From Clostridia bacterium (GTDB taxonomy: Bacteria > Bacillota > Clostridia > Oscillospirales > CAG-272), in the NCBI GenBank assembly GCA_017547655.1, contig JAFYPF010000015.1, positions 120,922 to 173,509 of the forward strand: a DNA stretch of 52,588 nt, in the 5' to 3' direction. The notes beneath the pieces were generated by a model, which saw only the letters and a list, made by a program, of their open reading frames with translations, had not been told where the DNA came from and ran no database searches. A program made the translations under genes and the position numbers. This document shows positions 23,404-32,725 of the stretch, one piece after another (within the stretch, counting starts at the first letter, position 1; the number at the start of each line of letters is the position of its first letter).

Positions 23404-24558
23404 ATGATATATCTTGACAACAGCGCGACGACTTCGCTTTGCGAGAATGCTATTGGAAAAATAAACGAAGCAATAAACTGTTTCGGCAATCCCTCTTCCC
23501 TGCACAGCGTTGGATTTGAGGCAGAAAAGCTGAAGGAAGCTGCCCGAGACAGCGTATACAAAGCATTAGGCGTCAGAAAAGTTTCGGGAGACCGAATAAT
23601 ATTTACAAGCGGCGGTACTGAAGCCAACAACCTTGCGATTTACGGCTGCGTCCATTCAAAGTCCTCAAATAAGGGCAAGAAGATAATTACAACCGACAGC
23701 GAACATTCATCGGTATTAACACCGTTTAAGCAACTTGAAAAAGAGGGTTACGTTGTCGAATATCTCCCCACAAAAAAAGGGCAAATAGATATTGATGACG
23801 TAAAGAAAGCCGTTGATAAGGATACTGTTCTTATATCCGTTATGGCAGTAAACAACGAAACGGGCGCTTCTTACGATATACAGAACATATTTAAAACAGC
23901 AAAGGCTATAAATCCAAATATTACGACACATACCGACTGTGTACAAGGATTTATGAAAATTCCATTTTCCCCTACAAAATGTTTTGCGGATATGTGCACA
24001 GTAAGCTCACATAAGATACACGGACCAAAGGGCTGTGGCGCACTCTACGTTTCGGCAGACGTTATGAAGACAAAAAGAATTATACCCATTATCTGCGGAG
24101 GCGGTCAAGAGGGGGACTACCGTTCAGGCACGGAAAATATGCTCGGTATATGCGGCTTTGGCGGAGCTATTGAATATATGCTTCCCAAGCTTGCCGATAA
24201 TTTCAAAAAGTTGACGGAATTAAAAGAATATACGAAGGACAAGCTTGCGTCCTTTGTTACATTTAACGAACCTGACGCAAGTGTACCGAACATACTAAAC
24301 ATTACACTTCCGTCGATAAAAAGCGAAACTATGCTCCACTATCTTTCAAGCGAGGGAATATTCGTATCAAGCGGTTCGGCATGTTCATCAAACCACGCAA
24401 AAAAAGCAAGTCACGTTCTCATCGCATTCGGTATAGGTGAAAGAGAGGCAGACTGCTCTTTGAGAATAAGCTTTTCGGAAGATAACACAAAGACAGAAAT
24501 TGACAAGCTTTCTGTTGCTTTACAAAACGGAATAGAAAGACTTGCAAAAATAAATTAA
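23404..24558 (+). CDS. cysteine desulfurase (NifS/IscS family)
   Basis: The 384-residue protein begins MIYLDNSATTSLCENA, typical of the family, and carries the PLP Lys in VSSHKIHGPKGCGALYVS and the catalytic Cys in FVSSGSACSSNHAKKASHVL. It transfers sulfur from cysteine to itself as a persulfide for Fe-S cluster or thio-tRNA synthesis. No IscU or MnmA gene is next to it, so the sulfur acceptor is unknown. The upstream GTG gives three extra codons; ATG 23404 matches the family N-terminus. It is followed by the Gld cassette after 31 bases. Confidence 0.93.
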   Translation: MIYLDNSATTSLCENAIGKINEAINCFGNPSSLHSVGFEAEKLKEAARDSVYKALGVRKVSGDRIIFTSGGTEANNLAIYGCVHSKSSNKGKKIITTDSEHSSVLTPFKQLEKEGYVVEYLPTKKGQIDIDDVKKAVDKDTVLISVMAVNNETGASYDIQNIFKTAKAINPNITTHTDCVQGFMKIPFSPTKCFADMCTVSSHKIHGPKGCGALYVSADVMKTKRIIPIICGGGQEGDYRSGTENMLGICGFGGAIEYMLPKLADNFKKLTELKEYTKDKLASFVTFNEPDASVPNILNITLPSIKSETMLHYLSSEGIFVSSGSACSSNHAKKASHVLIAFGIGEREADCSLRISFSEDNTKTEIDKLSVALQNGIERLAKIN

Positions 24559-24589
24559 GTAAAATAATACTCATACTGGAGGATAAAAA

Positions 24590-25561
24590 ATGATAAAGAT
24601 TGACCATTTGGTTAAACATTTCGGCGATAAAAAAGCTGTAAACGATATTAGCTTTACAGTCGAAGCGGGCGAAATAGTAGGATTTCTCGGTCCGAACGGC
24701 GCAGGAAAATCTACAACTATGAATATTCTTACGGGTTACCTTTCTTCCACATCGGGTTCTGCTATAATTGACGGCGTAGACATACTTGAAAATCCGATGG
24801 AAGCAAAGAAAAAGATAGGATTTCTTCCCGAGCAGCCCCCTCTTTACCTTGATATGACGGTTGAGGAATATCTTAACTTCGTATATGAACTCAAAGGTTG
24901 TACGTTGAGCCGCAAAAAGCACCTCGCTGAAATTTGCGAAGTTGTAAAGATTACAAACGTATACAAGAGAATGATAAAGAACCTTTCGAAGGGTTACAAG
25001 CAGCGTGTCGGTATAGCTCAAGCGCTTATAGGCAATCCGAAAGTTATAATCTTTGACGAGCCCACAATCGGTCTTGACCCCAAACAGATTATTGAAATAA
25101 GAAACCTTATAAAGACATTGGGAAGAGACCACACAGTTATTCTCAGTACCCACATTCTTCCCGAGGCTCAGGCAGTTTGCGACAGAATTATCATCATAAA
25201 CGAAGGAAAAGTTGTTGCAAACGAAAAGAGAGAAAACCTTACAAACCTTATTCAAGGCAACAGACGATTTGAAATTCAGGTTTGTGGTCCTCAAAAAGAG
25301 GTTATGTCAGAGCTTAAAAATATGCAAGGTATTGCCAAGGTTGAATATCTCGGCAATTCAGAGCTTGACAGCAATATGTTTATGATTGAAAGTCAGCCCG
25401 GAATTGATATAAGAAAGACTTTGTTCTATGCTCTCGCAAGAAATAATTGGCCGCTTATAGGCATTGATGCCATGGGCGCAACATTGGAAGACATATTTAT
25501 TTCTTTGGTAGACAAGGCTAAAGAACAACAAAAACCAAAACGCACGAAAGCGCAGAAATAA
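24590..25561 (+). CDS. gldA: ABC transporter ATP-binding protein of a Gld-type exporter, cassette 1
   Basis: The 323-residue protein has Walker A GPNGAGKSTT, Q-loop GFLPEQPPLY, signature NLSKGYKQRVGIAQAL, Walker B VIIFDEPTIGLDP and the H-loop STHILPEA. The ABC domain spans residues 1-220; an accessory domain follows. It ends in a basic tail (KEQQKPKRTKAQK). It energises a transporter with the permease and GldG-like proteins encoded next. In Bacteroidota gldA/F/G serve gliding, whereas in Clostridia such cassettes are of unknown function. The start follows TGGAGG. A second paralogous ATPase is at 38308-39366. Confidence 0.9.
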   Translation: MIKIDHLVKHFGDKKAVNDISFTVEAGEIVGFLGPNGAGKSTTMNILTGYLSSTSGSAIIDGVDILENPMEAKKKIGFLPEQPPLYLDMTVEEYLNFVYELKGCTLSRKKHLAEICEVVKITNVYKRMIKNLSKGYKQRVGIAQALIGNPKVIIFDEPTIGLDPKQIIEIRNLIKTLGRDHTVILSTHILPEAQAVCDRIIIINEGKVVANEKRENLTNLIQGNRRFEIQVCGPQKEVMSELKNMQGIAKVEYLGNSELDSNMFMIESQPGIDIRKTLFYALARNNWPLIGIDAMGATLEDIFISLVDKAKEQQKPKRTKAQK

Positions 25562-25575
25562 GGGAGGACAAAAAG

Positions 25576-26283
25576 ATGCTGGCTATTTTAAAAAGAGAAC
25601 TTCGTTCTTACTTTTCAACGTCAATAGGTTATATCTTTGTGGGTATATTCCTTGCTTTAAGCGGTGCATTGTTTTCATACACTACACTACAGCAACGCGA
25701 AAACAGCGATTCATCATTCTACTTTACACTTATGCTCTTCGCATTTGTTGTAATTCTTCCCCTTTTGACAATGAAGCTTTTTTCTGAAGAAAGAAAACTA
25801 AAGACAGAACAGCTTTTGCTTACATCTCCTATAAGCCTCTGGAGTATGGTTTTTGCAAAGTTCCTTGCGGCATACGCTATCTTTGCAGTAACGTTCTTAG
25901 TAAGCTGTTGCAATTTCTTTATATTATTTAACTACGGCTCCCCCGAGGTTGCTATAATTCTCGGAAACATTATAAGCATTTTGCTTGTAGGCGCAGCGTT
26001 TATCGCAATAGGTGTTTTCGTATCTGCATTGACCGAAAACCAGCTTATCGCCGCATTCGGCACTATGGCTATTTTGCTTATACTCTTGCTTCTCGGCGTC
26101 GCTTCATCATACGTAAACTTTACCCCTATTCGTTTAATTATCAACTGGCTGTCTATATTTACAAGATATACCCCTTTCACATACGGAGAATTCAGCTTTA
26201 GTGCTATTGTTTACTACGCCTCAATAACGTTCGTATTTTTATTCCTCACCGTGCGCATATTCGAAAAGCGCCGTTGGGACTGA
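25576..26283 (+). CDS. gldF: ABC-2-type permease (GldF-like), cassette 1
   Basis: The 235-residue protein has six hydrophobic helices: IGYIFVGIFLALSGALF, FYFTLMLFAFVVILPLLTM, FLAAYAIFAVTFLVSC, VAIILGNIISILLVGAAFIAI, LIAAFGTMAILLILLLLG and SITFVFLFLTVRIF. A conserved basic RKLKTEQLLLTSPISLWSM lies between helices 2 and 3. This is the ABC-2 membrane domain pattern. It begins with MLAILKRELRSYFSTSIG and follows an AGGGAGGA site, 15 bases after the ATPase stop. It should form the membrane pore with the downstream GldG-like protein. Confidence 0.88.
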   Translation: MLAILKRELRSYFSTSIGYIFVGIFLALSGALFSYTTLQQRENSDSSFYFTLMLFAFVVILPLLTMKLFSEERKLKTEQLLLTSPISLWSMVFAKFLAAYAIFAVTFLVSCCNFFILFNYGSPEVAIILGNIISILLVGAAFIAIGVFVSALTENQLIAAFGTMAILLILLLLGVASSYVNFTPIRLIINWLSIFTRYTPFTYGEFSFSAIVYYASITFVFLFLTVRIFEKRRWD

Positions 26284-26309
26284 TATAAATTTAATGGAGG
26301 ACTAAAAAT

Positions 26310-27806
26310 ATGGATATAAAATCATTTTTCAAAAAGAAAAAATTTAAATACGGCTCTGCCGCTATTGCATTTACTTGTGTATGTATTGCGATGGTAATTA
26401 TATTTAACGTTATATTCTCTGCATTTGCAGACAAATTTCTTTGGTCAATCGATATGACGAGCGAACAGCTTTTCACACTTTCAGATGCAACACACGAGCT
26501 GCTCAAAGACGTTGATGAAGAAATAACCATCAACTTCTGTCAGCCACTCGACACTTTGGTTGAAAACGAGGTTCAAAACCTTATTTATCAATGCGCAAAA
26601 GAATACGAAAAGCAGTTCGATAATATAAAAGTAGAATATCTCGATATTATAACTAACCCCGCAGCTATTGAAAAATATGCAAACAGCTCTAGCACCAGAA
26701 TTCAAACAACAAGCGTTGTTGTAGCGAGTGATACCGACTTTAGAACCTTTACTCGCGATTCATTTTTTGCAACAGACAGCGAGACCTCCGAGGTATTGGC
26801 GTTTGACGGTGAACTTAAGCTTACCTCTGCAATTCTTCAGCTCACTTCCGACAGTCCTATTGCATACTTCTCAACAGGACATGGAGAAACGACAGGCACG
26901 AGCGCCGGCACAAGACCTGACCTTTGGAAGCTTTTTGAGACTGCAGGATATGACGTAAGAACTATCGATCTCACAAAAGAAGAGTTTGACGAAGAAGCTC
27001 AAGTTCTTATAATCAACGATCCGATAAAAGACTTCCTCGGATTCAACGATGCGGTAAATGAAATTGATAAAATCGCAAAATTTCTTGACAAGCTCGGCAA
27101 CCTTATGGTATTTATCGATCCTGAAACGCCCGACCTTCCCGAACTTGAAGCTTTGCTCGAAGAATGGGGAATAAAAATTGAGGATGCGGTTATTAAAGAC
27201 AGTGTAAATGCACTTTCAACAGACGGTCTCAAGCTCAATGCAAACTATCCTACAGATACAATGGGCGCAGGACTTCATACATCTCTCCGAAATCACGACT
27301 CTATTCCGAAGACGATAGTTAACTACGCAAGACCTCTTACCATACTTTGGGGCGTTGACGGGAACGATATAACAAACTCCGTTTCAACAAGACATGCTTC
27401 TGCCGTTCTTACAACGTATAACACCGCCAAGGCATATTCGTTTGGCGAAGAAAAAGAACTCGAAAGCAAATCACCCTTTAATCTTATGACAATAACCCGT
27501 GAAGAACAGATTATCGACAACGAAATTTATTATTCATACGTTATGGTAACAGGTTCCACCGACTTTGCTCTCGACTCGTATCTCCATAGTTCAGCATACG
27601 CAAACAGTGAAATTCTCTATTCGGCAATGCGCTTTATGGGAAAAGAAACAGTTCCTACAAATATAGCTCACAAATACCTCGAAGACGAGTCGCTTGAAAT
27701 TACAACCGAAGCGGCAAACAACTGGACTCTCGCAATTACGGTAATATTGCCTGTAATCGTGTTTGCTATCGGTGTTGTTATCCAAGTAAGGAGAAGACAC
27801 TTATGA
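26310..27806 (+). CDS. gldG: GldG-like ABC transporter auxiliary protein, cassette 1
   Basis: The 498-residue protein has a membrane helix near the N-terminus (residues 15-43, AFTCVCIAMVIIFNVIFSAF) and a large extracytoplasmic domain. Its N-terminal part contains DMTSEQLFTLSDATHELLK and ITINFCQPLDTL, which matches the GldG/DUF7088 domain. The C-terminus has a second helix (LAITVILPVIVFAIGVVIQVRRR). The proposed role is a periplasm-side partner of an ABC exporter. Its stop overlaps the DUF4340 start by four bases, so the two are translationally coupled. Confidence 0.87.
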   Translation: MDIKSFFKKKKFKYGSAAIAFTCVCIAMVIIFNVIFSAFADKFLWSIDMTSEQLFTLSDATHELLKDVDEEITINFCQPLDTLVENEVQNLIYQCAKEYEKQFDNIKVEYLDIITNPAAIEKYANSSSTRIQTTSVVVASDTDFRTFTRDSFFATDSETSEVLAFDGELKLTSAILQLTSDSPIAYFSTGHGETTGTSAGTRPDLWKLFETAGYDVRTIDLTKEEFDEEAQVLIINDPIKDFLGFNDAVNEIDKIAKFLDKLGNLMVFIDPETPDLPELEALLEEWGIKIEDAVIKDSVNALSTDGLKLNANYPTDTMGAGLHTSLRNHDSIPKTIVNYARPLTILWGVDGNDITNSVSTRHASAVLTTYNTAKAYSFGEEKELESKSPFNLMTITREEQIIDNEIYYSYVMVTGSTDFALDSYLHSSAYANSEILYSAMRFMGKETVPTNIAHKYLEDESLEITTEAANNWTLAITVILPVIVFAIGVVIQVRRRHL

Positions 27807-29338
27807 TAAAAAAACGAATAATTCTCATATCACTTATTGCAGTTTTATTCATTGTTATGCTTTGCGCATATCTTTTTGTTGTAGCTCCTATGCTCGAAGA
27901 AAACGAAGAATCAACCTCAAAAATCGAACTGCTTGACGGCGAGGTTTGGGCAACCTCTACGACCATACTGATGTTTGACCACGTAGAACGCGCAAACATT
28001 CAGTCGATTGAAATATCCAATAAAAACAACAACTACAAATTCTATTACGACGAAGCAAAAAAGGATTTCTTTATTGAAGGATACGAAAACGCTCCCTACA
28101 GTAAGGAGATGATTGCTACTCTTATCTCAAATGCAGGATACCCCGTAACAATGAAAAGAGTAGTAGACAAAACCGATGACTTAAGCCAATACGGTCTTGC
28201 TGAAAGCGATAACCCTGCCTACTATATTTTAACAACACGCAAAGGCGAAACGTATAAAGTATATATCGGAAATATGATTCCTACAGGAGCAGGATATTAC
28301 ACCAGGTACGAAGAGCGTGATGCGGTGTATATAACCGAAGCATCAATTTCGCAAACCTTGCTCGGAAAAATAGAAAATCTGATAACACCTATGCTCTTTA
28401 TTCCCACAACCCAGTCTGACTACTTCCTTGTAAAAGACTTGATTTTGGTTAAAGAAGAGAAACCCTTTATTGAGGTTACTACCGAGACAAAAGAAGCTCA
28501 AACATCAGAAGGGAAAAAATATGAAGAGTTTGTCGACTACAAAATGTTATATCCGGCAGAATATACGGTATCCACAAACTATGACGTTATGCTTCAAGGC
28601 TTTATGGAGCTGTACGGGAACTCTGTGCTTGAGCTTTGCAAGGACGGAGAGGTTTTTTCTGATGATATTTTAGAAAAATATAATTTGAAGACTCCTGCAT
28701 ACGAGCTCTTGTTTACACATAACGGCATAATGAACGATATTTTTATAAGTAAAAAAACGGAAGACGGCGTATATTATGCCTACTCCCTACTCTTCAATAT
28801 AATATGCGATATACCAGCAGATTTGTTTAATTTTCTTGAATGGGAATTGATAGAATATATTGAAAAGCCCCTCTTCCAGTACAACATTAACGATATCGAC
28901 AGTATAACCGTTACTTCAAAGGATTTCAACGAAACGTTTGTTCTTTACACAGAAGAAGGCGAAACAACAACAAACCCCGTAACCGGTGCTACAACCACCA
29001 AAACCGAATTAAAAGTAAAAATTAAAAGTTCTGACACCTACGTTAAAGACTCGCAGAACTTCAGACAGTTCTATATGGGATTGCTTACAACAAACCTTGT
29101 AACCTATGCTGACGTGACGAATACCGATGGGCTTGAGTGTTTAGCTACTCTTAAGGTTGTTACACGCGAGGGTAAAAAAATGGAATTCGCATTCTACCCA
29201 TACGCAACAAGACGTTGCCTGTTTACGTTAAACGGAAAAGGTGAATTCTACGTTTTGGTTGATGCTGTCGAAAAAATGGTAAACGATGCTAAAAAGCTTA
29301 TCACCGGTGAAACAATAAACTATCAAGATAAAGACTAA
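27803..29338 (+). CDS. DUF4340 protein, cassette 1
   Basis: The 511-residue protein has an N-terminal signal anchor (IILISLIAVLFIVMLCAYLFVVAP) and an extracytoplasmic body with repeated beta-rich DUF4340 units: YGLAESDNPAYYILTTRKG, YKVYIGNMIPTGAGYYTRYE, IEYIEKPLFQYNINDIDSITV. The family is found next to GldG-like genes, but its function is unknown. The ATG overlaps the GldG stop as ATGA, preceded by AAGGAG. An intrinsic terminator follows at once, closing the run that begins at murD. Confidence 0.85.
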   Translation: MIKKRIILISLIAVLFIVMLCAYLFVVAPMLEENEESTSKIELLDGEVWATSTTILMFDHVERANIQSIEISNKNNNYKFYYDEAKKDFFIEGYENAPYSKEMIATLISNAGYPVTMKRVVDKTDDLSQYGLAESDNPAYYILTTRKGETYKVYIGNMIPTGAGYYTRYEERDAVYITEASISQTLLGKIENLITPMLFIPTTQSDYFLVKDLILVKEEKPFIEVTTETKEAQTSEGKKYEEFVDYKMLYPAEYTVSTNYDVMLQGFMELYGNSVLELCKDGEVFSDDILEKYNLKTPAYELLFTHNGIMNDIFISKKTEDGVYYAYSLLFNIICDIPADLFNFLEWELIEYIEKPLFQYNINDIDSITVTSKDFNETFVLYTEEGETTTNPVTGATTTKTELKVKIKSSDTYVKDSQNFRQFYMGLLTTNLVTYADVTNTDGLECLATLKVVTREGKKMEFAFYPYATRRCLFTLNGKGEFYVLVDAVEKMVNDAKKLITGETINYQDKD

Positions 29339-29340
29339 AC

Positions 29341-29370
29341 AAAAAAGGACTTGAAAAAGTCCTTTTTTTA
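29341..29370 (+). terminator. intrinsic terminator after cassette 1
   Basis: AAAAAAGGACTT pairs with AAGTCCTTTTTT around a GAAA loop. The roughly 280 bases up to the SleC-like gene hold no further signal that I can name. Confidence 0.9.
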
Positions 29371-29648
29371 TTATTTTTAAGAATTATCCGTAATATCTGC
29401 AAGATAATCATAAATCCAAAAGCAACAGATTTCTTCCCTGTTTCGTGTTTTGAATACAAGGAGTGGTCACAAACCAAAATTCTGCCACGTATTTTTGCGT
29501 GTAATCATAATTCCCACGAATTTTTCTCTTAATATCATTATAATCACCGTTTTCACTATACTTTAGTCAAATAGCCCTATTAACAAAACGGAATATTTAT
29601 TCTAAAAGGTATTTAGAGAGAAAGAATTATAGATGTGTACAGATTTTT

Positions 29649-30899
29649 TCATCTTGCCGCTAAACGCTCTACTGCGACGTAAATATTTGAAATCTGATAC
29701 CACGTACCGAAGTCAACAACTCCGCTTTGCGGCAAGTCAAATATCTCTTGGAATTTTCTTACGGCACTCTCCGTCAAAGGCCCGTAAATACCATCTACCC
29801 TAAGCTTACTTATCGCAGGATAGTTATCTGAAATGGCGTTAAGCTGTTCTTGTATAGTTCTTACAGCAGAGCCCTCCGAGCCAACCCGCAAAGACTCTCC
29901 GGGATATGACAACGGAACGCCCGAAACGGTTTCGGCAGACGTTAGATAAATTTCACTTCCATAGTACTGTCGCAATATTTCAACCGCATCATAACCTTGA
30001 TCTCCCAATGCTTTAGAGCCCCATTGGCTGAGCCAGCCGGGACAGGTTACATTTCTTCCGTTGCAGTATTGAGTAAACAAAGGCTGTCTTATGTTTGGTT
30101 TGGTTATATAGGTAGTAAAAAGGTAATCTACAATTTCCGATATTTCAGAGAATATATTTCTTCCATAGACAAACGCCTGGTCATAAGCCGTTGAGTTGGT
30201 TATGGTAAAATCATATCCCTTTCCTCTATACCATTCGGTATATACACGGTTTAACGTAAAAGAAATAATAGCCAATATATTTGCCTCAAGAGTTTCTACG
30301 GGCCACGTAGAATATATTTCACAGCTTGCTACATTTTTTATATACTCTTTAAAAGGAACGTAGTAATTCTGTGCAGAAGCATTACTCGGCACACCATCAT
30401 GCACTACTATAAACTCCGGAATAACCGGCTCAGGTAATACGATAAACCCCTCACCCTCGGGCAACGGCTTCACTGCTTCTTCGGGTTGTTTTGGCGGATA
30501 TGTTTCCCACAATGTGTGCGGTAAAATAAATATATCGGTTTCAATAGGTCTGCTTGACTGTCTGCGGCGTAAAAATACGTTTTGCAAAGCAAGAGTTTCG
30601 GGTAAAATCTGTACCCCCTCTATTCGATATGTCTCAAAGCCGTCAACGTTAACCGTTATATCATATTCCGAATACGGTCTCACCTCTGTTTCTGGCTCTA
30701 AAGAATATGCTATATCGGGGGCTCCGAGATTTATCGACTCTGTATTCCCCGAGGAATCTGTAACAAGATTTTCTATTATTTCACCCTCATCTCCGGGGGA
30801 TGAAACCGTTACGGTAACGTTGTTTAAAGGCCGCCCCTCGGTTTCATCATATACACTTACTCTCAAAAATCCATCCTGAAAATTATTTTGATTTTGCAA
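29649..30899 (-). CDS. SleC-like spore cortex-lytic protein
   Basis: The 416-residue protein has an N-terminal CarboxypepD_reg-like beta-sandwich (residues 10-110) and a Pro/Glu-rich linker. A middle domain (about 165-310) resembles SpoIID/LytB (VPFKEYIKNVASCEIYSTWPVETLEANILAI). A C-terminal peptidoglycan-binding repeat covers 345-410 (LRVGSEGSAVRTIQEQLNAI, VDGIYGPLTESAVRKFQ). The SpoIID-like plus PG-binding layout and the adjacent Csp-like protease genes fit SleC, the pro-enzyme that Csp proteases activate in germinating clostridial spores. No signal peptide is seen. The start is TTG, spaced about six bases after GAGGTGA. I rank SleC as likely but not proven. Confidence 0.7.
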   Translation of the reverse strand: MQNQNNFQDGFLRVSVYDETEGRPLNNVTVTVSSPGDEGEIIENLVTDSSGNTESINLGAPDIAYSLEPETEVRPYSEYDITVNVDGFETYRIEGVQILPETLALQNVFLRRRQSSRPIETDIFILPHTLWETYPPKQPEEAVKPLPEGEGFIVLPEPVIPEFIVVHDGVPSNASAQNYYVPFKEYIKNVASCEIYSTWPVETLEANILAIISFTLNRVYTEWYRGKGYDFTITNSTAYDQAFVYGRNIFSEISEIVDYLFTTYITKPNIRQPLFTQYCNGRNVTCPGWLSQWGSKALGDQGYDAVEILRQYYGSEIYLTSAETVSGVPLSYPGESLRVGSEGSAVRTIQEQLNAISDNYPAISKLRVDGIYGPLTESAVRKFQEIFDLPQSGVVDFGTWYQISNIYVAVERLAAR

Positions 30900-30971
30900 A
30901 AAATCACCTCATTTTTATTTCTTGATAACATCTTATGCAAAAAAATTCAATTTGACTGTCAAATCATAAAA

Positions 30972-31011
30972 AAATTCATATACTGTATTCAAGGAGACAG
31001 TATATGAATTT
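30972..31011 (+). promoter_or_regulatory. 15-bp inverted repeat enclosing the ribosome binding site of the first Csp gene
   Basis: AAATTCATATACTGT (30972-30986) and ACAGTATATGAATTT (30997-31011) are perfect inverted repeats. The ten-base loop ATTCAAGGAG contains the ribosome binding site; the right arm contains the ATG (31004) and codons 2 and part of 3. In RNA it forms a strong hairpin with the start codon in the stem. Confidence 0.8.
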
Positions 31012-32725
31012 ACCGACAGACATACAATCAACTAATATTTTTTTACGCTTTGACCAAACCCTAATTTCCGATGAAAGCCTTGAAGTTATTGTGAAATACA
31101 ACGGAAATATTGAATCCGTTTCCCCCTTTGTAGAAGCAATTGAAGTATTGAACGGAATCTTTGCAATAGTTACGGGTACCCACTCTCAAATACAAAATTT
31201 ATATTCATTTCCTTTCATTGAATATATAGAACTTCCAAAAATATTATCCTATGAGCTATCAAGCAGCAGATATTCGGTTTGCACCACAAGAGCCCAAGAA
31301 AACCCATACAACCTTACGGGAAAAGGGACTGCAATCGGAATAATTGATTCGGGAATAGACATAACCCACCCTGACTTCAGAAGTCCGAATGGCACAAGCC
31401 GTATTGTCTATTTATGGGACCAATCAGCCACGGGTAAAAAACCTCAAGGTTTTGCAAAAGGCGCAGAATACACAAACGCCGAAATAAACGAGGCTTTGAG
31501 GGGAAACGCCCCAATAATCCAAACATCATTTACCGATACCGTAGGTCACGGTACAGCTGTGGCGGGAATTGCCTGCGGAAACGGAAGTCAATCAAATGGA
31601 AGAGAAAAAGGTATTGCCCCCGAAGCATCTATTATTGCAGTAAAACTGGGAAACAGAGGCTTTGGCGCATTCTCAAGAACGACCGAGGTTATGAGAGGCA
31701 TAAAATATACGCTCGACAAAGCAAGAGAGCTCGGTATGCCTTTAAGTATAAACTTAAGCTACGGCACAAACAACGGTTCTCATGACGGGAACTCTCTTTT
31801 CGAACAATACGTAAACTCTGCGGCAGATGAATGGAAAACAGCAATATGTGTGGCAACAGGAAACGAAGGCTCAGCAGGACACCACTTTTCGGCAATACTC
31901 ACCCAAAACGAAGAACTGAATATTCCCTTTTCTGTATCGGGTGCGCCAAAAAAAATATATATGACTCTTTGGAAAAACTTTTCCGACAATATTATTTTTA
32001 AATTAGCTTCTCCCACAAATGAAGCAAACATAATTATAACGCCCGAACAAAATTATAATACTTTTAATATAGGCAACACATCTGTCAGTGTTTTTTACGA
32101 ACAGCCGACGCCGCTAACACAATATCAAGAAATATACTTTCTGTTTGAAAGTCAGAATATAAGCATAACCGAAGGAATATGGTCTCTTACGGCTATCGGC
32201 GAAAACATCATTGACGGAAGATTTGATATTTGGCTACCTACAGTTGAGGATGTTACGAATGATACGTCTTTTTCATTTCCAGATACCGACGTTACGTTAA
32301 CACTTCCCTCCACTGCCGCAAGAGTTATATCGGTTGGTGGATATAACGCAAACACTAATACAGCAGCAACGTTTTCGGGAAGAGGTTTTACAAGAAACGA
32401 CGTGTACGTAAAACCCGATATAACTGCTCCTGCGGTTAATATTTTAACAACACGTTCAGGCGGTGGATATATGCAGTTTACAGGAACGAGTATGGCTTCT
32501 CCATTTGTTGCAGGCGCTTGCTGTCTTCTTATGGAATGGGGGCTTGTACAAGGCAACGACCTGTTTTTATACGGCCAGAGAATAAAAGCCTTTTTACAAA
32601 AGGGCGCACGAAGAACACAAAACACACCTTATCCCAACAATATATGGGGTTATGGAACACTATGTATATCCAACACGTTGGATTTACTCACCCTTTATAA
32701 CCAAGAAGGAGATTTTTCTGTATGA
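31004..32725 (+). CDS. Csp-like S8 subtilisin family protease 1
   Basis: The 573-residue protein has a roughly 95-residue N-terminal prodomain and a full subtilase triad: Asp in IGIIDSGIDITHPDF, His in TVGHGTAVAGIACG, Ser in FTGTSMASPFVAG. The oxyanion-hole Asn is in VATGNEGSAGHH. A stretch of about 200 residues between the Asn and Ser blocks is consistent with the jelly-roll insertion of clostridial CspB-type proteases. No signal peptide is seen. In germination, Csp protease cleaves pro-SleC; the divergent neighbour is SleC-like. ATG 31004 sits in the 15-bp hairpin described above. The gene is coupled to the next by an ATGA overlap. Confidence 0.85.
   Translation: MNLPTDIQSTNIFLRFDQTLISDESLEVIVKYNGNIESVSPFVEAIEVLNGIFAIVTGTHSQIQNLYSFPFIEYIELPKILSYELSSSRYSVCTTRAQENPYNLTGKGTAIGIIDSGIDITHPDFRSPNGTSRIVYLWDQSATGKKPQGFAKGAEYTNAEINEALRGNAPIIQTSFTDTVGHGTAVAGIACGNGSQSNGREKGIAPEASIIAVKLGNRGFGAFSRTTEVMRGIKYTLDKARELGMPLSINLSYGTNNGSHDGNSLFEQYVNSAADEWKTAICVATGNEGSAGHHFSAILTQNEELNIPFSVSGAPKKIYMTLWKNFSDNIIFKLASPTNEANIIITPEQNYNTFNIGNTSVSVFYEQPTPLTQYQEIYFLFESQNISITEGIWSLTAIGENIIDGRFDIWLPTVEDVTNDTSFSFPDTDVTLTLPSTAARVISVGGYNANTNTAATFSGRGFTRNDVYVKPDITAPAVNILTTRSGGGYMQFTGTSMASPFVAGACCLLMEWGLVQGNDLFLYGQRIKAFLQKGARRTQNTPYPNNIWGYGTLCISNTLDLLTLYNQEGDFSV

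Noticed and set aside
24419-25294. 291-codon frame antisense to the first GldA-like ATPase
   Set aside because: It is a shadow of a well-supported ABC ATPase gene, with Cys/Phe-rich translation.
29371-29648. Possible small gene between cassette 1 and the SleC-like gene
   Set aside because: No open frame with a ribosome binding site, promoter or palindrome was seen in this stretch.
32152-32625. 157-codon frame antisense to the first Csp-like protease
   Set aside because: The subtilase Ser motif is on the plus strand; the antisense frame lacks start signals.
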